Positions 1 to 6,038 of a DNA stretch of 9,130 nt are shown in pieces (position 1 is the stretch's first letter; each line of letters starts with the position of its first letter). Position numbers and translations under genes: made by a program. The notes under the pieces were generated by a model, which saw only the letters and a program-made list of their open reading frames with translations, ran no database searches and was not told where the DNA came from. Source of the DNA: Candidatus Latescibacteria bacterium 4484_7 (GTDB lineage: Bacteria > Krumholzibacteriota > Krumholzibacteriia > Krumholzibacteriales > Krumholzibacteriaceae); contig NATK01000043.1 in NCBI GenBank assembly GCA_002085285.1, forward strand, positions 1-9,130. Direction: 5' to 3'.

Positions 1-144
1 TTCATGGAACTCGACATATCAGATTACGCTGATGGAGAACACGATGTCGCCATAAAGTTTCGTCTAAAGTCTGATGGTGCTCATGTATATGCGGGGTGGA
101 ATATAGACGATTTGGTTGTCAGGGAAAAACCGACACTGCCTTGA
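1..144 (+). CDS. C-terminal end of a probably secreted protein (5' truncated)
   Basis: An open frame enters from the left edge in frame 1 and stops at TGA 142-144, leaving 47 residues. The end of the product reads ...HVYAGWNIDDLVVREK... The pattern 'aGWnIDDl.v' is typical of the last beta-strands of extracellular beta-sandwich (jelly-roll-like) domains at the C-termini of secreted peptidases and surface proteins, but with so little sequence this is a resemblance, not an assignment. The stop lies 18 bp before the next start, so it is probably co-transcribed with the pilin-like gene. The upstream domains that would define its activity lie outside the window. Confidence 0.6.
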   Translation, partial: FMELDISDYADGEHDVAIKFRLKSDGAHVYAGWNIDDLVVREKPTLP

Positions 145-162
145 CGGAAAGGATGAAACGAG

Positions 163-1518
163 ATGATAAGAAGGAACTCCATTATACTGGATGACAGAGG
201 AACTGCTCTTGTCGTGATAATCCTTGTTCTGCTTGCCTTGACCGGTTTGGTTATGGGGTTGAGTCGGGTGTCAGTCAACGAGACTCAGCTTGCGGCCAAT
301 GAAATACTAGATAAACAAGTTTTCTACCTTGCCGAGGCCGGGGCCGAGAAGGGGATTGAGTATCTGTCTCAATTGTCGGTCCCTTTCGTTGGGAGCGGTG
401 CCAATCATGATCAGCCAGCTTTGCTTTTCAACAATGTTTCTCTGTATAACAAAGGCAGGATTACTTGTTATCTCGATCCGCTGGATTCCAATACCGGAAA
501 TCCGACAAGATTTGTAGCGGTGAATGTCCGGGCTACATTGAACGGAACGGGGTTGACAAAGTGTCTGCAAGTCAAAGTGGGACAGCAGAATTTTTCCCGC
601 TATGCCTACTTTTCGGATATGGAGAAATCTCCCAGCGGCTCTACGATCTGGTTTGTTACAAGAGATGTTTTCTACGGCCCCGTTCATACAAATGACCAGA
701 TGCATATTTACGGGAGCCCGACTTTCTACGATGAGGTTTCAAGCGCTGCTTCAAGCATCGATTACTACCACGGAGGTCCTCCTCAGGACGATCCCCAGTT
801 CAAGGCGGGGCTCACACTTAACGCCAGCACTATCCCCCTACCGGCTAATACGAATATGCTTCTAAACAAAGCCAATGAATCGGGCGGGTTGAAGCTTACC
901 GGTAATCCTGTACGTATAAGGTTCAAAGTGGACGCATCGGAACATCCCTTTCTACGGGTGACGATCAACGGCACAACTACGGATATGAATTACCCGAGCA
1001 ACGGAGTTATCTATGTAAACGGAAAAGCGCAGGTGGAAGGTGTCGTTAAAGGTCAGGTAACTGTCGGATGCGATGGAGACATCGAAATAATGGATAACTT
1101 GACGTACTATACCGATCCGAGAGTCGATCCGACATCCACCGATTTGCTCGGACTTGTTGCGGAGAGAAATGTTTACATGGATGGGAGTACGTCAGGCCCA
1201 AATTATGATTCTGCCGATGAAACGATAATGGCTGCGATTATGGCTTTGAATACCTCGTGGACCGTAGAGAACTACAACCATGGAACGCCCCGAGGCAAGC
1301 TCATAGTTTATGGTGGCATAATCCAGAAGCAAAGGGGCCCGGTAGGTACTTTCAATAGTTACACGGGTCAGATAGTTACAGGGTACGAAAAAGATTACAG
1401 CTTTGATGCGCGTCTCCTTGATAGTCCGCCGCCTGCATTTCCGACAACGGGTCAGATTGAAAAGATAGCATGGATCGAGCTCGACCCGTCGACGGATATA
1501 TCTGTCAACTTCTGGTAA
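163..1518 (+). CDS. PilX/DUF4900-like type IV pilus-associated (pilin-like) protein
   Basis: This 451-residue protein has the N-terminal layout of PilX-type minor pilins. A short basic leader (MIRRNSIILDDRG) ends at Gly13, and a single hydrophobic helix follows at about residues 14-34. Next comes the family motif AEAG at 57-60 in the context FYLAEAGAEKGIEYL. The usual pilin Glu at +5 after the cleavage glycine is absent (the first mature residues are TALVV). The middle region contains GPVHTNDQMHIYG (about 169-181), typical of the DUF4900-type domain. Around residues 285-335 there are short repeating strands (VNGKAQVEGVVKGQVTVGCDGD) that suggest a beta-helical or 'polymer-forming' fold. The C-terminal part has YSFDARLLDSPPPAFP, also seen in this family. 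Likely role: a minor pilin or surface protein handled by a type IV pilus or type II secretion machine. A GGAAAGG at 146-152 lies 10 nt before the start. No pilus assembly genes are in the window. Confidence 0.75.
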   Translation: MIRRNSIILDDRGTALVVIILVLLALTGLVMGLSRVSVNETQLAANEILDKQVFYLAEAGAEKGIEYLSQLSVPFVGSGANHDQPALLFNNVSLYNKGRITCYLDPLDSNTGNPTRFVAVNVRATLNGTGLTKCLQVKVGQQNFSRYAYFSDMEKSPSGSTIWFVTRDVFYGPVHTNDQMHIYGSPTFYDEVSSAASSIDYYHGGPPQDDPQFKAGLTLNASTIPLPANTNMLLNKANESGGLKLTGNPVRIRFKVDASEHPFLRVTINGTTTDMNYPSNGVIYVNGKAQVEGVVKGQVTVGCDGDIEIMDNLTYYTDPRVDPTSTDLLGLVAERNVYMDGSTSGPNYDSADETIMAAIMALNTSWTVENYNHGTPRGKLIVYGGIIQKQRGPVGTFNSYTGQIVTGYEKDYSFDARLLDSPPPAFPTTGQIEKIAWIELDPSTDISVNFW

Positions 1519-1550
1519 AAAAATTGCGTATTCCCGTTTCTAAAGCGATT

Positions 1551-1584
1551 GATATTGACAACGCCTTCATGGCGTTGTTATATC
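1551..1584 (+). terminator. Intergenic hairpin, possible terminator after the pilin-like gene
   Basis: A near-perfect inverted repeat lies 32 bp after the stop of the pilin-like gene. The inner stem ACAACGCC/GGCGTTGT (1558-1565 with 1571-1578) closes a 5-nt loop. A G·U pair follows, then one bulged T at 1556, and a further GATAT/ATATC stem (1551-1555 with 1580-1584). Only three T follow it, so as an intrinsic terminator it is imperfect; it could instead be an RNA-stability or attenuation element. The strength of the stem is seen directly; the function is inferred. Confidence 0.5.
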
Positions 1585-1622
1585 TTTAGAAGAGGTATTG
1601 CGTCGTATTCCGGCCCTTTTTC

Positions 1623-1627
1623 AAGGA
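1623..1627 (+). promoter_or_regulatory. Ribosome-binding site that places the lipoprotein start at 1636
   Basis: AAGGA at 1623-1627 is 8 nt from ATG 1636, normal spacing. It touches or overlaps the in-frame ATG at 1627, so that ATG is unlikely to be the start. The open frame extends up to an ATG at 1549, but that stretch contains the intergenic hairpin and would put about 29 non-signal residues ahead of the signal peptide. Confidence 0.6.
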
Positions 1628-1635
1628 TGAGTAAG

Positions 1636-2349
1636 ATGAAAAAGTTTCTCTTTACAGGGTTTTTATTGATCCTTCTTATCTGGAGTGGATGCAAGGTGAC
1701 ACATCCCTCAAAGGTGGTAGTGGATCCAGAATTCAAACCGAACGAGATCGTGAGTATCCTTATTGCTCCTTTTATAAGTTCCATCAGTGAAGCCGAGGAT
1801 CCGAAAAGATTCTCCGAAACCATAATGGACAGGGTGCTTAGGGAGCAGCTCGCCGCCAGGGAGGATTATAAGTTCATTTCTACGCAGACCTTCAAGTTTG
1901 CTTTGAAGAAGGCTGGTCTGGAGGACAGGTACGAGGAGTTCAAGGAGAACTGGATCAAAAACCATACTATAGACAAAGATTTCTTGACGAAAATGAGATT
2001 GTTGACGAATGCGCAAACGATGTTGGTTCCGTATGTCTACCTATGGTACAAGGACCAGGCCGATTACAGGGAAGCTTCCACAGCATCGAGCACTCAGGTC
2101 GGGGCCACCTTGAGTCTTGTCGATATGACGACGGGCAAGATTCTATGGGAGGCCACGGATGAGAATGTAAAGGAATCGGTAAGGAGTGAGGGCAGAACTG
2201 TTGTGTCGAGCGGAGGTTATGTAAGAAGAATAGAAGGCGTATCGGCCACCGGGCAGGACATCTATTCAGCTCCTCCTTTTTCGGATGTCGCAGTAATGGT
2301 GCTTCAGGCGATAGTCGATGCATTTCCGAGGAAACAGGGCATCGAATAA
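1636..2349 (+). CDS. Predicted lipoprotein, CsgG/GNA1162/LpoB-like fold possible
   Basis: With the start at 1636 the product has 237 residues and begins MKKFLFTGFLLILLIWSGC, a short basic-hydrophobic lipoprotein signal with the lipidated Cys at position 19. Trp at -3 is unusual for a lipobox; Ser-Gly at -2/-1 is normal. Lys at +2 is not the Asp retention signal, so outer-membrane sorting is plausible in a diderm. The body alternates strands and helices. ILIAPFISSI near the mature N-terminus and a later VGATLSLVDMTTGKILWEATDE resemble the outer-membrane lipoprotein families related to CsgG, GNA1162 and LpoB, where a 'variable subject to TG..lW' strand is common. The C-terminus, PPFSDVAVMVLQAIVDAFP, also fits that pattern. 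I cannot name an orthologue. It ends 8 bp before tadA, so the two are probably co-transcribed, although their functions look unrelated. The -3 Trp and the start are the main doubts. Confidence 0.7.
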   Translation: MKKFLFTGFLLILLIWSGCKVTHPSKVVVDPEFKPNEIVSILIAPFISSISEAEDPKRFSETIMDRVLREQLAAREDYKFISTQTFKFALKKAGLEDRYEEFKENWIKNHTIDKDFLTKMRLLTNAQTMLVPYVYLWYKDQADYREASTASSTQVGATLSLVDMTTGKILWEATDENVKESVRSEGRTVVSSGGYVRRIEGVSATGQDIYSAPPFSDVAVMVLQAIVDAFPRKQGIE

Positions 2350-2357
2350 GAGGTGTT

Positions 2358-2843
2358 ATGAACGATGAGTTTTTTATGAAATTGGCGCTTGTCGAGGGCG
2401 AAAAGGCTTTTGCCCTGGGCGAGGTGCCCGTTGGAGCGGTCGTAGTCAAGGATGGTGTAGTGATAGGCAAAGGTTACAACAGGGTGGAAACCGCTTCGAA
2501 TGCAACGGCCCATGCCGAGATAGTGGCGATTGCCGAAGCGTCGAGAAAAACAGGTGATTGGCGTCTCGATGGATGCACACTGTATGTTACGAGCGAACCG
2601 TGTCAGATGTGTATCGGCGCTGTTTTCTTCTCTAGGATATCGAGAGTGATCTTTGGTGCGAGGCAGCCGAGGAGCGGCGCCTGTGGCTCGTTTGACGATA
2701 CCTCATCGAGAAACCCTTTCAACAGGGATCTTGAGGTTGTGGGCGGTGTTTGCGAAGATGAATGCCGTGCATTGCTAAAAAGATTTTTCGAGGATGTGAG
2801 ATCGGAACGGATCGATGCGATTGATGCCTCGTCAAACGGATGA
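2358..2843 (+). CDS. tadA: tRNA-specific adenosine deaminase TadA
   Basis: TadA converts adenosine 34 to inosine in the anticodon of tRNA-Arg(ACG), as a zinc-dependent cytoplasmic homodimer. The 161-residue product shows the full cytidine-deaminase signature. HAE at residues 52-54 gives the zinc-ligand His52 and the proton-shuttle Glu54. PCQMC at 81-85 gives the other two zinc ligands, Cys82 and Cys85. The N-terminus (LALVEGEKAFALGEVPVGAVVV) and YNRVE around Asn41 are typical of TadA rather than of guanine or cytosine deaminases. The length is normal for the family. ATG 2358 is preceded by AGAGGTG at 2349-2355, overlapping the lipoprotein stop. Position upstream of the SRP RNA and dnaX matches the conserved yaaJ-scr-dnaX order of Bacillus, which supports the identification. 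It sits directly before three tRNA genes, none of which is the tRNA-Arg substrate. Confidence 0.95.
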   Translation: MNDEFFMKLALVEGEKAFALGEVPVGAVVVKDGVVIGKGYNRVETASNATAHAEIVAIAEASRKTGDWRLDGCTLYVTSEPCQMCIGAVFFSRISRVIFGARQPRSGACGSFDDTSSRNPFNRDLEVVGGVCEDECRALLKRFFEDVRSERIDAIDASSNG

Positions 2844-2848
2844 ATCGT

Positions 2849-2867
2849 TTTTCGAAGTGTTCGAAAA
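2849..2867. repeat. Perfect 19-nt inverted repeat after tadA
   Basis: TTTTCGAA (2849-2856) and TTCGAAAA (2860-2867) are exact inverted copies around a GTG centre. It begins 5 nt after the tadA stop. As RNA it would be an 8-bp AU-rich hairpin with a very tight 3-nt loop and no T-run after it on the + strand. It could be a weak terminator, a protein-binding operator, or an mRNA 3' end stabiliser. The symmetry is certain; the function is not. Confidence 0.55.
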
Positions 2868-2974
2868 TATTTGTGTGATGACAATGTGTTATTCGGTTTG
2901 GGGTTGCGGAGGAGACGATTTTTAAGTATCCGTGCCTTATGCGACCGTTGAATAGACAGACTGATCTGTAGAGC

Positions 2975-3067
2975 GGAGAGATGCGAGAGCTGGCTTAATC
3001 GGCACGATTGGAAATCGTGTGTGGGGGTAATACTCCACCGAGGGTTCGAATCCCTCTCTCTCCGCCA
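2975..3067 (+). tRNA. tRNA-Ser(GGA)
   Basis: The acceptor stem GGAGAGA (2975-2981) pairs with TCTCTCC (3057-3063), followed by discriminator G and an encoded CCA (3065-3067). The anticodon stem CACGA/TCGTG (3003-3007 with 3015-3019) closes the loop TTGGAAA, giving anticodon GGA at 3010-3012 for serine codons UCC/UCU. A long variable arm (3020-3039, stem pairing 3021-3026 with 3033-3038) is the class II feature of serine tRNAs. The T arm is GAGGG-TTCGAAT-CCCTC (3040-3056). The total length of 93 nt fits tRNA-Ser. Confidence 0.96.
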
Positions 3068-3161
3068 CGAATTTCGAATCGTGAACGAAACGAAAGTTTG
3101 CCCGTAGATACGGATAACGGTTCATCGACGACGATCTTTTGAGATCGACGGGATTCCGGGC

Positions 3162-3252
3162 GGAGAGATGCCAGAGCTGGTTGAATGGGGCGGTCTCGAA
3201 AACCGTTGAGCAGGTTTCTGCTCCGGGGGTTCGAATCCCCCTCTCTCCGCCA
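3162..3252 (+). tRNA. tRNA-Ser(CGA)
   Basis: Same architecture as the preceding serine tRNA: acceptor GGAGAGA (3162-3168) with TCTCTCC (3242-3248), discriminator G, and encoded CCA (3250-3252). The anticodon loop CTCGAAA (3195-3201) gives anticodon CGA at 3197-3199, reading UCG. The variable arm is a clean hairpin GAGCAG/CTGCTC (3208-3213 with 3218-3223). The T arm is GGGGG-TTCGAAT-CCCCC (3225-3241). The acceptor stem is identical to that of the tRNA-Ser(GGA) 94 nt upstream, and the D region is very similar, consistent with a common origin. Confidence 0.96.
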
Positions 3253-3303
3253 GTGAAAAATGCCTCTCTAAGTGAGGGGTTGAGATAGATACGGTATATG
3301 GGT

Positions 3304-3379
3304 GGGGATGTAGCTCAGCTGGGAGAGCACCTCGTTCGCAACGAGGGGGTCGGCGGTTCGAATCCGCTCATCTCCACCA
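3304..3379 (+). tRNA. tRNA-Ala(CGC)
   Basis: A 76-nt class I tRNA. The acceptor stem GGGGATG (3304-3310) pairs with CATCTCC (3369-3375). The pair at position 3:70 is G·U (3306 with 3373), the main identity element read by alanyl-tRNA synthetase. The anticodon stem CCTCG/CGAGG closes the loop TTCGCAA, with anticodon CGC at 3337-3339 for GCG codons. The T arm has TTCGAAT (3357-3363). Discriminator A and an encoded CCA (3377-3379) complete it. Confidence 0.96.
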
Positions 3380-3390
3380 TATCGGGCTTT

Positions 3391-3666
3391 GGAGATCGTG
3401 CTAGACGGGGAGGTAGCGGTGCCCTGTACCCGCAATCCGCTATAGCGGGGTCGAATTCCCGATTGAGGGAGTGTTGTCTCCGAGTGATCGGTGGTGAGAA
3501 GTGGTGATGATGGTCAGGTCCCGCGCAATGGGAACCTGTCAACCCCGTCAGGACCGGAAGGTAGCAGCGGTACACAGACCTTCCCATGTGCCGCGGATTC
3601 ACCTGGCAGGAGCTAACCTCATCGTTGGAGCCGGGGGCACCTTTCGAGATCGGGTGCACGATCTCC
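3391..3666 (+). ncRNA. ffs: Large bacterial signal recognition particle RNA (with Alu domain)
   Basis: This RNA is the scaffold of the signal recognition particle; it binds Ffh and targets ribosomes making membrane proteins to FtsY. GGAGATCGTGC (3391-3401) is perfectly complementary to GCACGATCTCC (3656-3666), giving an 11-bp closing helix and a 276-nt RNA, close to the B. subtilis scRNA size. The 5' third contains GGTAGCGGTGCCCTGTACC (3411-3429), the Alu-domain core of long bacterial SRP RNAs. The S-domain hairpin is at about 3545-3570, with the GGAA tetraloop (3556-3559) in CCGGAAGG followed by AGCAG, the Ffh-binding internal-loop sequence. No promoter fits in the 11 nt after tRNA-Ala, so it is probably cut from a tRNA-SRP precursor. 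dnaX follows 99 nt later, as in Bacillus. Exact mature ends are inferred from the closing helix. Confidence 0.93.
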
Positions 3667-3765
3667 TATGAGGTGCTCTGAAGAGCAGCGGAGATGAGAT
3701 CCGCCGTCGAGGAAGATGGGCGGTTTCGAGAGGGATATTTTACTGGAAAGAGAGCCTGATTGTAG

Positions 3766-5643
3766 ATGTCATACCTCGTTTTGGCCAGAAAATGGAGACC
3801 CCAGAGGTTTTCTGACGTCATAGGCCAGGATCATGTCGTAAATACATTGAAAAAAGCCGTCGAAAAGGGGCGTCTCGCCCATGCCTACCTTTTTGCCGGT
3901 CCCCGCGGTTGTGGAAAGACGACGACGGCGAGGCTTCTGGCAAAGGTCATAAATTGCGCAAATCCGGTCGGGGCCGAGCCGTGTAACGAGTGTTCTTCGT
4001 GCAAGGCGGTAAATGAGGGGCGTCACCTCGATGTGATCGAGATAGACGGTGCCTCGAACCGCGGTATCGATGAGATAAGGGATCTCAGAGAACGCATAGG
4101 GTATGCACCGAGCCAGGGCAAGTCGAAGATCTATATCATCGATGAGGTTCATATGCTGACTCCTCAGGCTTTCAATGCGCTTCTCAAGACGCTCGAAGAG
4201 CCGCCGCCTCACGTTTATCTGATATTCGCCACGACCGAGCCTCAGAAGGTGCCCGCTACGATTCTATCGAGATGCCAGAGGTTCAACTTCAAGCGCCTTG
4301 AGTTGAGCGAACTCGTTGGGCAGCTCGAGAAGATATGCAAAGAGGAGAAGATCGACTACGAGCATGATGCTCTCGTTCTACTTTCGAGGAGGGCTGAAGG
4401 AAGTATGAGGGATGCAGAGAGTCTGCTTGATCAATGCATCTCGGCTTCAGAGGGTAAAATAAACCTCAAGCTCGTTCGTGAAGTCCTCGGTCTAATGGAT
4501 TCTCAGGTGGTGAACGAACTCCTCGCTTCGATAGCCTCGAGAGACAGAGCCGGTACACTTGCGATCGTCGACAGGGTCGTTTCTTCGGGAGCTGACATCG
4601 AGGAATTTTTCCTCTCCTACATAGAGGGCCTGAGGAATCTCCTCGTAATGAGCATATACAATGACGGCAAGGTGGATATGCTCGACTTGACCTCAGATGA
4701 AGTGGAATCGCTCAGGAAGATCCTCGGGGCCTTCAAGACGGAGGATCTGCTCCTTCTCTTCAGACACGCAGTCATGGTTTACAGGGACCTGAGGTATTCG
4801 AACCAGCCTCGCTATATGCTGGAAGCGGCATTTTCGGAGGCTGCCTCTTGGAGTGAGGCGGTTGAACTGTCCGAGCTTATAGAGAGAATCGACCGAGCGG
4901 GTTCGGCCACAGGGGGTTTGGGCGGCGCGGGCACGGGAACCAATAATTCGTTCAAGGGGAAAGGCACGCAAACGGAAGGCATGGGTGGATCTTCAAAGAG
5001 CAGAGGAGGATCAATAGAGGGAGCAGCCTTCGTGGACAGAGAATTTTCGAAGGGAGCATCGGGGGTCGAGAGCACCGCCGTTCCCACATCTGATTCGAAG
5101 GGAAACGTCTCGACGGTGAGGGCGGGCACGTCTTCAGAGGGTCAGGCTCATCGGTCTGAAGCCTCTTCGCAGAGGTTGCCAGTCAGCCGGGAAGAAGGAT
5201 TGGTCGATGACGACGTAGGGGCTCTATCGAAGCTCGGTGGCAGGGAGGCGTGGAGCAAGTTCCTTGCGTCGGTTAGGGAATCGAAGCTCACCCTTGGGAT
5301 ATGGCTCAACTCGGCAAAGGTCAAGGGGGTCGAAGAGAACAGGCTCTTTATCGATTTCAGCCCCCAGAACAGATTTGCCAGGGAGATGGTCTTCGAAGAA
5401 AAGAACAGACGTTACATAGAGAATCAACTCGAGAAGTTTTTTGGCCGCCGTTACGCACTGATTAGCTCTGGATCCGCCGGCAGAACCGAGACCGAAAAAC
5501 CACCCGCCGATGATAAGCCGGGGAAAAAAGCCAGAGCGGCGGATGCCGAGCTCGCCGAAGAGCCTTTTGTGAAACGGGTAATTGAAGAATTCGACGGAGA
5601 AATCATCAAGAAGACCGAAAAGAGAAAAGGAGACAAAGCATGA
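3766..5643 (+). CDS. dnaX: DNA polymerase III subunit gamma/tau (clamp-loader ATPase)
   Basis: DnaX is the ATPase of the clamp loader, which opens and loads the beta sliding clamp on DNA. The 625-residue product begins MSYLVLARKWRP, a near-invariant start. It has Walker A GPRGCGKT (45-52), the four zinc-ligand cysteines 64, 73, 76 and 79, Walker B with DEVH at 126-129, the TLEEPPPHVYLIFATTEP segment (142-159), and sensor/arginine-finger SRC at 168-170. Domains II-III run to about residue 375. Residues about 378-475 are a Gly/Ser/Thr-rich, probably disordered linker. Residues about 495-567 form the folded tau-type C-terminal domain, and the end carries the conserved tail EEPFVKRVIEEFDGEII. No programmed frameshift heptamer is visible near the position where a gamma form would end, so only full-length tau is expected. 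GGAAAGAGAG at 3745-3754 is the probable ribosome site. It overlaps ybaB by 4 bp. Confidence 0.97.
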   Translation: MSYLVLARKWRPQRFSDVIGQDHVVNTLKKAVEKGRLAHAYLFAGPRGCGKTTTARLLAKVINCANPVGAEPCNECSSCKAVNEGRHLDVIEIDGASNRGIDEIRDLRERIGYAPSQGKSKIYIIDEVHMLTPQAFNALLKTLEEPPPHVYLIFATTEPQKVPATILSRCQRFNFKRLELSELVGQLEKICKEEKIDYEHDALVLLSRRAEGSMRDAESLLDQCISASEGKINLKLVREVLGLMDSQVVNELLASIASRDRAGTLAIVDRVVSSGADIEEFFLSYIEGLRNLLVMSIYNDGKVDMLDLTSDEVESLRKILGAFKTEDLLLLFRHAVMVYRDLRYSNQPRYMLEAAFSEAASWSEAVELSELIERIDRAGSATGGLGGAGTGTNNSFKGKGTQTEGMGGSSKSRGGSIEGAAFVDREFSKGASGVESTAVPTSDSKGNVSTVRAGTSSEGQAHRSEASSQRLPVSREEGLVDDDVGALSKLGGREAWSKFLASVRESKLTLGIWLNSAKVKGVEENRLFIDFSPQNRFAREMVFEEKNRRYIENQLEKFFGRRYALISSGSAGRTETEKPPADDKPGKKARAADAELAEEPFVKRVIEEFDGEIIKKTEKRKGDKA

Positions 5644-5951
5644 AAGATTTGGGGAAGATACTGAAGCAGGCCAAAGAGATGCAGGATAAAATAGCGGTGA
5701 TGAACGCAAAGCTCGCCGAGCGAACAGTCGAGGCGTCTTCGGGCGGAGGAATGGTGACAGTCACGATGAACGGCCGCCATGAGGTCGTTTCCATCAAGAT
5801 CGACCCCGAGGTTGTGAACAAGGATGACGTCGAAATGCTCGAAGACCTCGTGCTCGCCGCAGTGAACGAGGCGAGAGGCAAGGTAGAAGAGATGGTCAAG
5901 GAAGAGATGAACAATCTCGCCGGCGGACTGCCTCTGCAGGGTTTGTTTTAG
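5640..5951 (+). CDS. ybaB: YbaB/EbfC-family nucleoid-associated protein
   Basis: A small (103-residue) DNA-binding dimer of the YbaB/EbfC family; members coat or bend DNA and are nearly always encoded between dnaX and recR. The N-terminal helix (MKDLGKILKQAKEMQDKIAVMNAKLAE) is followed by the beta-sheet with GGGMVTVTMNGRHEVVSIKIDPEVV, the family signature, and then by a C-terminal helix NEARGKVEEMVKEEMNNLAGGL. The length is normal. The start codon overlaps the dnaX stop as ATGA (5640-5643), with AAAGGAGA upstream inside the dnaX end, so translation is probably coupled. The function of the family in recombination or nucleoid structure is only loosely established. Confidence 0.95.
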   Translation: MKDLGKILKQAKEMQDKIAVMNAKLAERTVEASSGGGMVTVTMNGRHEVVSIKIDPEVVNKDDVEMLEDLVLAAVNEARGKVEEMVKEEMNNLAGGLPLQGLF

Positions 5952-6007
5952 GCTATTCGTCGATGCTTATCGATACACCTTCCATTTTCAATCCATGGTC
6001 TTTTAAG

Positions 6008-6020
6008 GCAAGATTCTTGC
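6008..6020. repeat. Short 13-nt palindrome in the ybaB-recR gap
   Basis: GCAAGATTCTTGC is a perfect inverted repeat around a central T. It lies 4 nt upstream of the recR ribosome-binding site AAGGAG (6025-6030). It could be a small operator or a 5-bp hairpin, but a palindrome of this length can arise by chance. Confidence 0.25.
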
Positions 6021-6038
6021 TAACAAGGAGAGTAGGGA

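Noticed and set aside
1549..1635. Longer 266-residue version of the lipoprotein starting at 1549
   Set aside because: The extra residues overlap the intergenic hairpin and would stand ahead of a clear lipoprotein signal; AAGGA at 1623-1627 supports the start at 1636.
2904..2932. TTGCGG/TATCCG as a promoter for the tRNA cluster
   Set aside because: The spacing is right (17 bp) but the -10 box is poor; too weak to list without transcript data.
2937..3125. 62-residue open frame on the - strand over tRNA-Ser(GGA)
   Set aside because: AEREGFEPSVEYYPHTRFP is the common false translation of the serine tRNA, not a protein.
3298..3507. 69-residue open frame across tRNA-Ala and the SRP RNA
   Set aside because: It lies on top of two confidently recognised RNA genes; its sequence (VAQLGEHLVRNEGVGGSNPL) is the familiar artefact of translating a tRNA.
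3315..3659. 114-residue open frame opposite the SRP RNA
   Set aside because: It is the reverse complement of the SRP and tRNA-Ala genes. The end SGFEPPTPSLRTRCSPS is a typical spurious translation of a tRNA.
3688..3719. GCGGA/TCCGC and CCGCC/GGCGG inverted repeats after the SRP RNA as terminator
   Set aside because: Stems are only 5 bp, mutually exclusive, and not followed by a T-run sufficient for intrinsic termination.
5521..5530. GGGAAAAAAG run near the dnaX 3' end as a programmed frameshift or slippage site
   Set aside because: It lies at codons 585-588 of 625, far past where a gamma form would end, and the zero-frame reading GGG AAA AAA does not make a good -1 heptamer. Transcriptional slippage on six A is possible but unsupported.
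5224..5709. 161-residue open frame on the - strand inside dnaX
   Set aside because: It is a shadow of dnaX and ybaB, with no recognisable domain and no ribosome site; + strand genes fully account for this region.
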